Below, piece after piece: positions 4,936-12,738 of a stretch of 12,890 nt of DNA (positions within the stretch are counted from its first letter, which is position 1; every line of letters starts with the position of its first letter). Under the pieces are notes generated by a model that ran no database searches, was not told the origin of the DNA, and saw only the letters and a program-made list of their open reading frames with translations. Location of the stretch: assembly GCA_050694015.1 (NCBI GenBank), contig JBOGWY010000179.1, forward strand, positions 1-12,890, given 5' to 3'. The position numbers were made by a program, and so were the translations under genes. This stretch comes from JBOGWY01 sp050694015. Lineage in GTDB: Bacteria; Actinomycetota; CADDZG01; WHSQ01.

Positions 4936-7344
4936 ATGACTCGCCTGCAAGCGCTCGCGGGGCGCGCCCGCGAAGGCGAGCGGCTCACGGACGACGAGGT
5001 CAGGGAGTTGTCCCGTCCGGCCCTCGACGATCCGGCCCCCCTGATCGAGGCGGCAGGCGCTCTCCGGGACGAAACCACGGGCGCGCGCATCACCTTCTCG
5101 AAGAAGGTGTTCATCCCGCTGACGAAGCTGTGCCGCGACGCGTGCGCGTACTGCACGTTCGCCCATCCGCCGCGTCCCGGCGAAAACGCGTTCCTCACGA
5201 TCGACGAGGTCCTCGACATCGCGCGAGCGGGTGAAGAGGCGGGGTGCAAGGAGGCCCTGTTCACGCTCGGCGACAAACCGGAGCGCAAGTGGCCCGAAGC
5301 GCGCGACGAGCTGAGCGCGATGGGCTACGAGACCACGATCGACTACCTCGTGGCGGCGTGCCGCGCCGTCTTGGACGAGACCAGTCTGTTGCCGCACGCG
5401 AACCCCGGCGCGCTGACGCTGGAAGAGACGACGGCTCTGCGCGACGTGGCGGCGAGCCAGGGGACGATGCTCGAGACGCTGTCGGAGCGTCTTCTGAAAC
5501 GAGGCATGGCCCACTTCGGTGCTCCCGACAAGAAACCGCAGGTGCGTCTCGACACCCTGGAGAACGCGGGGATCGCGCGCGTGCCGTTCACGACCGGGAT
5601 CCTCGTCGGCATCGGCGAGACCTACGACGAGAGGATCGACGCGCTGCTGGCGATCCGTGCGTCGCACGAACGACACGGTCACGTGCAGGAAGTGATCGTG
5701 CAGAACTTCCGTGCCAAGCCCGACACCCTGATGCGCGATCATCCCGAGCCCACCGTCGACGACATGACGCTCGCGATCGCACTCGCGCGCATCGTCATGG
5801 GCCCTCACGTCGGTATCCAGGCCCCCCCGAACCTGACCCCGCACGAATATGGCTCGTACCTCGTCGCCGGGCTATCCGACTGGGGCGGCGTGTCTCCGGT
5901 GACGCCGGACCATGTCAATCCCGAGCGGCCGTGGCCCAAGCTCGACGAGTTGAGTGACGTCACCGAGGGACACGGCTATCACCTGACCCAGCGTCTCGCG
6001 GTGTATCCGCGCTACTGCGGTACTCCCGACGCGCTCCAGAGATGGCTTGCACCGGGACTCCGTGGGCCGGTTCTCGACGCGATCGACGCCGAGGGTTACC
6101 GGCGAGTAGAGGACGAAGAGTGGTTCTCGGGCGTCGAGGCCGATCCGCCGGAGCGAAGCCGCGTCGCGATCGACGCCGCCCATGCCGGCGCATATCGCGT
6201 CCCGGGACGCGTCGCCAGACCGTCGGTGATGCGCGTCCTCGATCGCGCCGAAGCCGGCGACGAGATCGACGAGCGGTCGCTGGCCTTGTTGTTCACGGCT
6301 ACCGGAGCGGAAGCCGAACGCCTCTACGCGATCGCCGACGAGCAGCGCCGCGCGGTCGTCGGCGACTCCGTGACCTACGTCGTGAACCGCAACATCAATT
6401 ACACGAACATGTGCTATTTCCGCTGCGGATTCTGCGCGTTCAGCAAGGGTCCGAAGTCGCTGAACCTGCGCGGCGAGCCGTACCTGCTGACACCGGAGGA
6501 GGTCGCCGGGCGCGCCGTCGAGGCGTGGGAGATCGGCGCCACCGAGGTTTGCATGCAAGGCGGGATCCACCACTCTTTCACCGGTGACAACTACCGCGAG
6601 TATCTCGAAGCGGTGAAGACGGCGGTCCCCGGGATGCACGTCCACGCCTTCACGGCGCTGGAGGTCATGCAGGGTGCGCAGACCTCGGGCCTGGACGTGC
6701 CGACATTCCTGGAGCAGCTCCGCGACGCGGGACTGGCGACGCTGCCGGGTACCGCCGCAGAGGTCCTCGACGACGACATCCGGGCGATCATCTGTCCCGA
6801 CAAGATCAACACCGCCGAGTGGTGCGAAGTGCATCGCATCGCGCACGGGCTCGGCCTCCGATCCAACGCGACGATCATGTTCGGAACCGTCGAAGGACCG
6901 AGTAACTGGGCGCGCCATCTCGCCGTCGTGCGCGAGCTCCATCGCGAGATCACCAAGGATGGTTCCCCGGGCCTCTTCGAGTTCGTCCCCCTTCCGTTCG
7001 TGCACATGGCGGCGCCGATCTACCTCAAGGGCAAGGCGCGTCGTGGCCCTACGTTCGAAGAAGCGTTGAAGATGCACGCCGTCGCTCGTATCGCGCTGCA
7101 CGGGCACATCGACAACATCCAGGTCTCGTGGGTGAAGATGGGAGTCGAGGGTGCCAAGCTCGCGCTCAGGGCGGGGGCGAACGACCTCGGCGGCACCCTC
7201 ATCAACGAGAACATCTCCCGCGCCGCCGGCGCGAGCCACGGTCAGGAGCTATCGGTCGAGGCGATCGAGGCCTTGGTACGCTCCATCGGCCGGGTTCCGA
7301 GACGCCGTACCACCCTTTACGGCGTCCCCGCTCAACGATCCTGA
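4936..7344 (+). CDS. fbiC: 7,8-didemethyl-8-hydroxy-5-deazariboflavin (Fo) synthase, CofG-CofH fusion (FbiC)
   Basis: An 802-residue bifunctional radical SAM enzyme that makes Fo, the F420 chromophore, from tyrosine and 5-amino-6-ribitylamino-uracil. The N-terminal half is the CofG unit, with its 4Fe-4S CX3CX2C motif CRDACAYC at Cys66, Cys70 and Cys73. The C-terminal half is the CofH unit, with CYFRCGFC at Cys493, Cys497 and Cys500 inside NINYTNMCYFRCGFCAFSKG. Other CofH marks include CMQGGIHH, PGTAAEVL and NATIMFGTVE. Fused CofG-CofH is typical of actinobacteria, whereas archaea and cyanobacteria keep two genes. ATG 4936 was preferred to an in-frame ATG at 4879, because the longer form would start inside the cofD leader and add an unconserved extension. 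It is divergent from cofD and followed after 7 nt by the glycosyltransferase. Both clusters are intact, so the enzyme should be active. Recognition is firm. Confidence 0.97.
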   Translation: MTRLQALAGRAREGERLTDDEVRELSRPALDDPAPLIEAAGALRDETTGARITFSKKVFIPLTKLCRDACAYCTFAHPPRPGENAFLTIDEVLDIARAGEEAGCKEALFTLGDKPERKWPEARDELSAMGYETTIDYLVAACRAVLDETSLLPHANPGALTLEETTALRDVAASQGTMLETLSERLLKRGMAHFGAPDKKPQVRLDTLENAGIARVPFTTGILVGIGETYDERIDALLAIRASHERHGHVQEVIVQNFRAKPDTLMRDHPEPTVDDMTLAIALARIVMGPHVGIQAPPNLTPHEYGSYLVAGLSDWGGVSPVTPDHVNPERPWPKLDELSDVTEGHGYHLTQRLAVYPRYCGTPDALQRWLAPGLRGPVLDAIDAEGYRRVEDEEWFSGVEADPPERSRVAIDAAHAGAYRVPGRVARPSVMRVLDRAEAGDEIDERSLALLFTATGAEAERLYAIADEQRRAVVGDSVTYVVNRNINYTNMCYFRCGFCAFSKGPKSLNLRGEPYLLTPEEVAGRAVEAWEIGATEVCMQGGIHHSFTGDNYREYLEAVKTAVPGMHVHAFTALEVMQGAQTSGLDVPTFLEQLRDAGLATLPGTAAEVLDDDIRAIICPDKINTAEWCEVHRIAHGLGLRSNATIMFGTVEGPSNWARHLAVVRELHREITKDGSPGLFEFVPLPFVHMAAPIYLKGKARRGPTFEEALKMHAVARIALHGHIDNIQVSWVKMGVEGAKLALRAGANDLGGTLINENISRAAGASHGQELSVEAIEALVRSIGRVPRRRTTLYGVPAQRS

Positions 7345-7351
7345 CCGGACT

Positions 7352-10300
7352 ATGGCAACTAGACCATTAGAAACCGAACGAACGCGCCTCGACAGAGGCG
7401 GCGTTCCCATATCGGAGCTGCCGCGTGTGCTGGCGATCATCGTCACGCATAACGGCCGCCCGTGGTTCAAGCACTCCGTCGCCGCGCTCAACAACCAGAC
7501 CTACGCCGCCTTAGACGTACTGGTTGTCGACGACGCGTCCCCCGACGCGCGCATCAAGCCGACCCTTAAGCGGATCGCCAAGCGGCATCTCAAGAAACGT
7601 CGGTGGGGGCACGTCCGGACCCCGCGGCCGCTGGGGTTCGGGGGCGCGATCAACTGGGCGCTGTCGCGGGTCAAGACGGACGCGGACCTCTTGCTATTCC
7701 TGCACGACGACGCGGAGATGGATCTGGACGCGGTGGAAAAGCTGGTCGGCCGGCTCCTCGCCGACGATGCCTCGGCGATCGTCGGGCCCAAGGTCGTCGA
7801 CTGGGAGGACCCCGACCGCCTCGAGGAGATCGGGATGGCGATCGACAGCCTGGGATACCCCTACAAGGGCCTCGAGGAGAACGAGATCGACCTCGGCCAG
7901 CACGATCAATCGGTCGAGGTCTTCTTCGTCACGTCGACGTGCATGTTGATGAAGCACGACGTGTTCCGCGAGCTGCGCGGCTGGGATGCACGTCTCCGGG
8001 CGTTCTCGGAGGACCTCGATCTGTGCTGGCGCGCGCGCATCGCCGGTCACGCTGTGCGCGTCGAGCCCGCCGCCCGCGTGAAGCACGCGATCGCTCTTGC
8101 CAGGGGAGAGCGCCGCTCACCGTTCCGTCCCCAGCGCTACTACATCCGTCGCAACCGTCTCAGGACGATCGCCAAGAATGCGTCTGGAGTCAGACTGCTG
8201 GCGCTCCTTCCGTTCTTCTTCCTGCTCGCCCTCGTCGAGATGCTCGGTTTCATCATCTTGCGTCAGTTCGCGGAGATCCCGAACCTCGCGCGAGCGCTGG
8301 CGTGGAACTTCTTCCACATCCCTCAGACAATCGCGGAACGCGCGCGGGTGCAGCGGCGTAGGACGGTTCCCGACCGGAGGCTCAAGCGGCTCACCGTGCG
8401 CGAGACGACGCGCATGCGCGCCTACGGGTCGGCGCAGGCGGCGCGGCTCGAGGAAGCGTGGGGCCGCCGCGCCGACGTGATCTCGCGGCGCGGTCAGGAG
8501 GTCAAGACGTTCGCCGGGCTCCTGCGCGGGCGCGTCGGTGTCCTCGCCCTCCTCGGACTGATCGGGTTCGCGCTAGCGTTCCGTCACCTGCTGTGGGGAC
8601 CGTCGGCCTCGGTCGGCGAGCTGCTTCCGTATCCGGACAGCGCGACCGCGATGTGGCGCGCGTTCGGATCCCCATGGCGGGGGGTCGGGCTCGGACAGGA
8701 GGGGCTGCCGATGCCGGCGCTCGCGCTCCTCGGCGTCTTCCCCGTGCTGACGTTCGGTGCCGCCGGGGCGGCACAGAAGCTGCTCGTGCTGGTCCTCGGC
8801 GGGATCGCCTTCAGCGGCGCGTACCGTCTCGTCGCCGGTCTGGTCGACCGGCCGTCTCGCCTCGCTGCGGGCGCTGCATACGCGGCGGGAGCCGTCGGCT
8901 ATGCCGGGATCCGCTACGGCGCGCTGGGAGCGTTGGTGTTCGGCGCCGCGGCCCCTTGGGTGCTGACGTCGATGTTGCGGCTGATCGGGTGGATGCGACC
9001 GGCCGGGTGGGTGCGCGGCCGGTCGGTGATGCGCGTGATCCTCGGTTCTGCGGTGTCGGCCGCGTTCGTCCCGGGCTCCCTCGTCTTCTATCTCGTCGCG
9101 GCGGTGTTGCTCGCCGCCGCTCGCAACGTTCTCGACCGCGGCCCGACCGCGGTGCGCGGGATGACCTCGTCGATCTTCGGTCTGGTCGCGGGATGGGTCC
9201 TGCTGCTGCCGTGGAGCGCGACGTGGCTCGCGAACGGAGGTGTGTTCGACGTCCTGCGTGGGGACGACACGTGGCGTTTCTATGCCGAGAGCTACGCAGG
9301 CCACGGCATGGCCTCGGTGTTCCTCGGCCAGACCCCCGACGTCCCGGCTCTGTTCGGGCTGGCGTTGCCGCTACTGGGTTTGGTCGCGCTCGTCGTCGGC
9401 GAGGGGCAGCGCCGGCGCGCGGCGCTCGCGTTCTGGGCCCTGATCGTGGCGGACGGATGGCTCGTCACCGCGATCGCGGCGGGATGGCTGCGACCGATCG
9501 TTGCGAACCCGACCGAAGCCGGAGTACTCGGCGCGCTGGCGTTCTCCGGTCTCGTCGGTCTGGCGGTGGGCGCCTTCCGTCTGGACCTGGGCCGGCGGAG
9601 CTTGGGGCTGATGCAGCCCCTTGCGCTGGGCGCGCTCGCGCTGGCCGCCTTCCTCGTTGTGTCCGGTCTCGGCCCCTCGATACTCGGCGGTGCGTGGGGG
9701 CCGGGACGTGTCAACGCGGAGACGGACCCGACCCTTGTCGTCCAGTTGCGCGATCTCTTGCAGACCGAAGCGCACGTCGAAGGTGGGGGAGAGTTCCGCG
9801 TCCTGTGGGTGGGGAACCGCTGGGAGTCGCCCTCTCCCAGCGTGGCCCGTCCGCACCACGGTCAGTTCGTCACGGGATCGAGAGGTGAGCTTCTCACCGA
9901 CATCTTCGAAACGACCGACACGCCCGCGAGCCGGGAACTGGATGACGTGATCGCGTCGATCCGTACGGCGCAGACGGACGTGGGCGGACGATTGCTCGGG
10001 ACGTTCAACATCCGTTTCGTCGTGCTCGACCGCACCGCAGGCGCTTATCGGTGGCTCGGTCAACGCGATCTCGCGCTGGTCCGCTCCGAAGACGAATACG
10101 TTCTGCTCGAGAACCGCGGACGTATCGAGCGCGCCGCCGTGTATCCGGACCTGCCGCCGCAGCTGGCCGCGGTCGAGGATCGCGACCCGACGGCGTTGCG
10201 CGGAGATTTCCCCGAGGTGACGCCTGCGCAGCAGGTCGCTGCGTCCCGCTACGTGGACGAGAACGCTCGGGGGCCCGGGGCCGCCGTGGTCACGGAAGCC

Positions 10301-10534
10301 CAGGATCCGGGATGGCGCGCGACGTTCGACGGGCAACCGCTCGAGCGCGTCGATGCGGGATGGGCCAACGCATTCGAGGTGCCGTCGGGTTCGGGCACCG
10401 TGGAACTGACGTATCCGCGCTCCACGTCCGACCTCGTCTGGTACCTCGTCGTAGGACTCGGGTGGGTTGTCGTGATCGGCGGAGCGTTCTCGCGCCGTCG
10501 CCCCCAGCAACGATCGACGAGGGCTGCGCGATGA
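7352..10534 (+). CDS. Family 2 glycosyltransferase fused to a polytopic membrane domain
   Basis: A 1060-residue protein. Residues about 25-250 are a GT-A family 2 glycosyltransferase: VLAIIVTHNG (27-35), VVDDAS (58-63), FLHDDAEMD (116-124, the DxD-type metal/nucleotide site) and FSEDLDLCWRARIAGH (218-233, catalytic-base ED motif). Membrane helices follow at about 281-303 and 396-411 and then in a long Ala/Leu/Val-rich polytopic region (about 455-775). An extracytoplasmic part (about 780-1025), with VLLENRGRIERAAVY and PGWRATFDG, resembles the C-terminal beta domain of YfhO/GT-C-type envelope glycosyltransferases. A last helix lies at 1029-1045 and a basic tail ends the protein. It probably builds or moves a cell-surface glycan; donor and acceptor are unknown. 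ATG 7352 is 7 nt after the fbiC stop with no good Shine-Dalgarno, so coupling to fbiC is likely. The open frame extending upstream inside fbiC is not used. Confidence 0.92.
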   Translation: MATRPLETERTRLDRGGVPISELPRVLAIIVTHNGRPWFKHSVAALNNQTYAALDVLVVDDASPDARIKPTLKRIAKRHLKKRRWGHVRTPRPLGFGGAINWALSRVKTDADLLLFLHDDAEMDLDAVEKLVGRLLADDASAIVGPKVVDWEDPDRLEEIGMAIDSLGYPYKGLEENEIDLGQHDQSVEVFFVTSTCMLMKHDVFRELRGWDARLRAFSEDLDLCWRARIAGHAVRVEPAARVKHAIALARGERRSPFRPQRYYIRRNRLRTIAKNASGVRLLALLPFFFLLALVEMLGFIILRQFAEIPNLARALAWNFFHIPQTIAERARVQRRRTVPDRRLKRLTVRETTRMRAYGSAQAARLEEAWGRRADVISRRGQEVKTFAGLLRGRVGVLALLGLIGFALAFRHLLWGPSASVGELLPYPDSATAMWRAFGSPWRGVGLGQEGLPMPALALLGVFPVLTFGAAGAAQKLLVLVLGGIAFSGAYRLVAGLVDRPSRLAAGAAYAAGAVGYAGIRYGALGALVFGAAAPWVLTSMLRLIGWMRPAGWVRGRSVMRVILGSAVSAAFVPGSLVFYLVAAVLLAAARNVLDRGPTAVRGMTSSIFGLVAGWVLLLPWSATWLANGGVFDVLRGDDTWRFYAESYAGHGMASVFLGQTPDVPALFGLALPLLGLVALVVGEGQRRRAALAFWALIVADGWLVTAIAAGWLRPIVANPTEAGVLGALAFSGLVGLAVGAFRLDLGRRSLGLMQPLALGALALAAFLVVSGLGPSILGGAWGPGRVNAETDPTLVVQLRDLLQTEAHVEGGGEFRVLWVGNRWESPSPSVARPHHGQFVTGSRGELLTDIFETTDTPASRELDDVIASIRTAQTDVGGRLLGTFNIRFVVLDRTAGAYRWLGQRDLALVRSEDEYVLLENRGRIERAAVYPDLPPQLAAVEDRDPTALRGDFPEVTPAQQVAASRYVDENARGPGAAVVTEAQDPGWRATFDGQPLERVDAGWANAFEVPSGSGTVELTYPRSTSDLVWYLVVGLGWVVVIGGAFSRRRPQQRSTRAAR
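10519..10523 (+). promoter_or_regulatory. Ribosome-binding site of the DUF5719 gene
   Basis: GAGGG lies 7 nt before ATG 10531 inside the end of the glycosyltransferase gene. It supports this start over the long in-frame extension that overlaps the glycosyltransferase. Confidence 0.5.
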
Positions 10535-11919
10535 AGGAGATCTGGAGCGAGCGCACGCTCGCGCTCGTGGCCGCCGGTGTCTTTGTGCTCGGCCTCGGTC
10601 TCGACCTGGCGACCGGCGATGTCGACGCGCCACGTCCGACGACCGAGATCTCAGAGGAGCTCTTCGAGACGCGTGCGTCCTTCTGTCCTCCACCTTTCAG
10701 CTCTCGAACGGGGACCACGACGCTCGCGCTGGCCGGCGATCCGGGTGCGCCCACGATCGTGGGGATCGAACCGACCGCATCGCAGAACCGAGAGCTCGCC
10801 GCAGATAGGACGTCGCTCTACAACGTCTCGGGCCCCGCGCTGGAAGTGGTCGGGTACGGGCGCCGCCTGCACGCCGCCGCTCTGTTGAGCACGGAGAAAC
10901 CCGTCGTCGGGGCGGGTGCGGCCCGGTGCCCGCGCGTCGTGTCGGACGACTGGTACTTCCCAGAAGGCTCAACCAAACTCGGCTACGACGAGCGTCTGCT
11001 GATCCGCAATCCGTTCGCCGACGAAGCCGTCGTGTCGGTTCGGCTGTACACGTCGACCGGCGCGATCACACGCGCCAACCTCAACCGGATCGCAGTGCCG
11101 GCCGGGGAATCGCGCTTCATCAAGCTCAACGATTACGTGACCCCGAGGACCCAGATCGGTGCGGCCGTGATCGCCGAGCGAGGGCGCGTCGTCGCATGGC
11201 GCGCGCTGTTCGCCGATCCCGAGGATCGTCCGGACGGTGTGCAGTTCGATCTGGGCGCCACCGCGCCCGCCGAGACCTGGTACCTCCCCGAGGGCGCGGT
11301 CCAGACGGGGATCGAAGAGGAGATCTCGTTGCTTAACCCGAACGGGCGCGAGGCGATCCTTTCGATATCGCTGCCTACGGCCGGCAAACCGGTGCAGCCG
11401 CCCAAGCTCGTCGAGGTGCGGGTCCCGCCCGAATCGCTCAAGACGATCTCGCTACCTGCGGTGTCGCAACGAGGTCGCACCGACGTGGGCGGCGTCGGGG
11501 CGATCGTGACGTCGACGAACGGTGTCGGCGTCGTCGCGGAGCGGACCGTGTGGTACGGAGCGGCTCGCACCGGTACGAGCTCCGAGATCGGCTCTCCCAA
11601 AACCGGGACGAACTGGATGGTGTTGCCGGCGGCCGCGTCGTCCGCGGACGACTCCGTGGTGGTACTCAACCCGAATCCGGACCCGGCGACGATCTCGGTG
11701 ACGATCCTGACTCGCGACCGTGGCGCATCGAAGCCCGGGGCGCTGAGATCGGTGCGGGTCAAGGGCAACGCCCGGATCAGGCTGGTACTCAACGACTACA
11801 CGGATGGCCAGCCCGTCGCGATCGTGGTGACGTCCGACATCGGAGTGGTCGCGGAGAGGGTCTCGTCCTCGGGCAACGGCGACGTCTCGACGCTGATGGG
11901 GAACGTCTTTACGCCGTAG
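10531..11919 (+). CDS. DUF5719-type exported or membrane-anchored repeat protein
   Basis: A 462-residue protein whose N-terminus (KEIWSER, then a hydrophobic helix at about 9-27) looks like a signal anchor or signal peptide, so most of it should be outside the membrane. The rest contains three tandem beta-rich repeats of about 85-95 residues at roughly 141-227, 250-343 and 362-446. Each runs from a W-Y/M-x-(L)P-(E-G) start, through a (L)NP(N) turn, to a (V)VAER or VAWR end. This fits DUF5719, a family of unknown function often found near glycosyltransferases in actinobacteria. Cys52 and Cys133 could pair. The ATG overlaps the glycosyltransferase stop (ATGA, 10531-10534), so the two are coupled and probably act together. 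The stop overlaps the end of the opposing C26 gene by 11 bp. The family call is from remembered motifs and is fairly sure; function is unknown. Confidence 0.83.
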   Translation: MKEIWSERTLALVAAGVFVLGLGLDLATGDVDAPRPTTEISEELFETRASFCPPPFSSRTGTTTLALAGDPGAPTIVGIEPTASQNRELAADRTSLYNVSGPALEVVGYGRRLHAAALLSTEKPVVGAGAARCPRVVSDDWYFPEGSTKLGYDERLLIRNPFADEAVVSVRLYTSTGAITRANLNRIAVPAGESRFIKLNDYVTPRTQIGAAVIAERGRVVAWRALFADPEDRPDGVQFDLGATAPAETWYLPEGAVQTGIEEEISLLNPNGREAILSISLPTAGKPVQPPKLVEVRVPPESLKTISLPAVSQRGRTDVGGVGAIVTSTNGVGVVAERTVWYGAARTGTSSEIGSPKTGTNWMVLPAAASSADDSVVVLNPNPDPATISVTILTRDRGASKPGALRSVRVKGNARIRLVLNDYTDGQPVAIVVTSDIGVVAERVSSSGNGDVSTLMGNVFTP

Positions 11920-12712
11920 CTCTGACCTGCCTTGCGACGCCGGCGAAGCTCCGGGTCGCTTCGACGAAGGCCTCGAAGATCGCGAGCTCCTTGGCATCCA
12001 CGGGCGCCATCGCCTCGGGGTGCCACTGGACACCGACGACCCAGGAGTGTTCCTTCGAGACGACGGCCTCGAGCACGCCGTCCTCGGCCCACCCGACCTC
12101 TTCAAGCGGGCCGCCGACATCGTCGAGACCCTGGTGGTGGTGGGTGTTCACCTGGGCATGGGGCTCTCCGAAGATCGTGGCGAGGACCGAGTCCTGCTTG
12201 AACGAGACACCGTGCGCGGCTTCTGCGATCGGGCGATCTCGGTAGTGATCGAGCTTCTTCGGATCGTCGAGGAGATGCTGGTTCAGCGTGCCACCGAAGT
12301 GCACGTTCAGGAGTTGCATCCCGTGACAGATAGCCAGCACCGGCATGTCGCGCTCGAGGGCTTCACCGAGCATCGTTAGTTCGAAGCGGTCGCGTCGCTG
12401 GCTGACCTGGTGGGTACGTGGATGACGCGGGCGTCCGTAGAGCTCGGGGTCGATGTCGCCACCCCCGGGGATCACGAGACCACACGCGCCTTCGAGCGGC
12501 GTGGGGTCATACGGATCGAGGTTCTCGATCACCTCGAGGTCTTCGGGCTTCTCCTCGTTGGGAGGCAGGTCGAAGGGCGACAGGACCTTGGGATGGCCGC
12601 CCGCCATCTCGACGGCGGTGGCGTACGGGAGAGGAACGCGTAGGTGGCTCTTGCGCCATTGTCCGATGACCGCGATCCACGGCTGTGCCGCCGTGGTATC
12701 TCTGTTGCTCAG
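11909..12712 (-). CDS. Class I glutamine-amidotransferase-like hydrolase (peptidase C26, gamma-glutamyl-GABA hydrolase type), apparent CTG start
   Basis: A 267-residue product of the PuuD-like C26 family, which cleaves gamma-glutamyl amide bonds. VIPGGGDIDPELYG is the family's oxyanion-side loop. AICHGMQLLNVHFGGTLNQH carries the nucleophile Cys129 (CHGMQ instead of the commoner CRGxQ), and VQWHPE carries His231 and Glu233, so the triad is complete. Starting at the first ATG (12607) would remove the conserved first strand and helix, read here as PWIAVIGQWRKS then PLPYATAVE. That segment is in frame upstream and has no ATG, GTG or TTG. CTG at 12712 follows GGGGAGGGG after 6 nt, so I take it as the start. 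The gene is divergent from the PLP enzyme (26 bp between starts) and overlaps the DUF5719 stop by 11 bp. The physiological substrate is unknown; glutamylated polyamines or GABA are known for relatives. Confidence 0.92.
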   Translation of the reverse strand: MSNRDTTAAQPWIAVIGQWRKSHLRVPLPYATAVEMAGGHPKVLSPFDLPPNEEKPEDLEVIENLDPYDPTPLEGACGLVIPGGGDIDPELYGRPRHPRTHQVSQRRDRFELTMLGEALERDMPVLAICHGMQLLNVHFGGTLNQHLLDDPKKLDHYRDRPIAEAAHGVSFKQDSVLATIFGEPHAQVNTHHHQGLDDVGGPLEEVGWAEDGVLEAVVSKEHSWVVGVQWHPEAMAPVDAKELAIFEAFVEATRSFAGVARQVRATA

Positions 12713-12718
12713 CGCAAA

Positions 12719-12727
12719 CCCCTCCCC
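12719..12727 (-). promoter_or_regulatory. Ribosome-binding site fixing the CTG start of the C26 gene
   Basis: Minus-strand GGGGAGGGG ends 6 nt before CTG (12712-12710). It sits back to back with the ribosome-binding site of the divergent gene (12728-12732) in a CTCCC-C-GGGAG dyad (12722-12732). Confidence 0.65.
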
Positions 12728-12732
12728 GGGAG
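12728..12732 (+). promoter_or_regulatory. Ribosome-binding site of the cystathionine gamma-synthase-like gene
   Basis: GGGAG lies 6 nt before ATG 12739. The in-frame ATG at 12751 would be 18 nt away, so 12739 is preferred. Confidence 0.6.
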
Positions 12733-12738
12733 AAACCG

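Noticed and set aside
5872..7239. Long open frame (455 codons) antisense to the CofH half of fbiC
   Set aside because: The sense frame carries intact radical SAM motifs; the antisense product is compositionally odd with no recognisable domain. It is a shadow of high-GC coding sequence.
7151..7351. In-frame upstream extension of the glycosyltransferase into fbiC
   Set aside because: It lies wholly within the conserved CofH end, is low-complexity, and ATG 7352 gives a normal family N-terminus.
8458..9888. 476-codon frame inside the glycosyltransferase in another plus-strand frame
   Set aside because: The product is almost entirely Arg/Gly/Ala/Pro, and the correct frame encodes clear membrane helices.
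10051..10530. In-frame upstream extension of the DUF5719 gene
   Set aside because: The extension overlaps the glycosyltransferase and is Arg-rich and unstructured. ATG 10531 has a GAGGG site and is followed by a typical signal-anchor sequence.
9371..10693. 440-codon antisense frame across the glycosyltransferase end
   Set aside because: It crosses the real glycosyltransferase/DUF5719 junction, is very Arg-rich and shows no motif.
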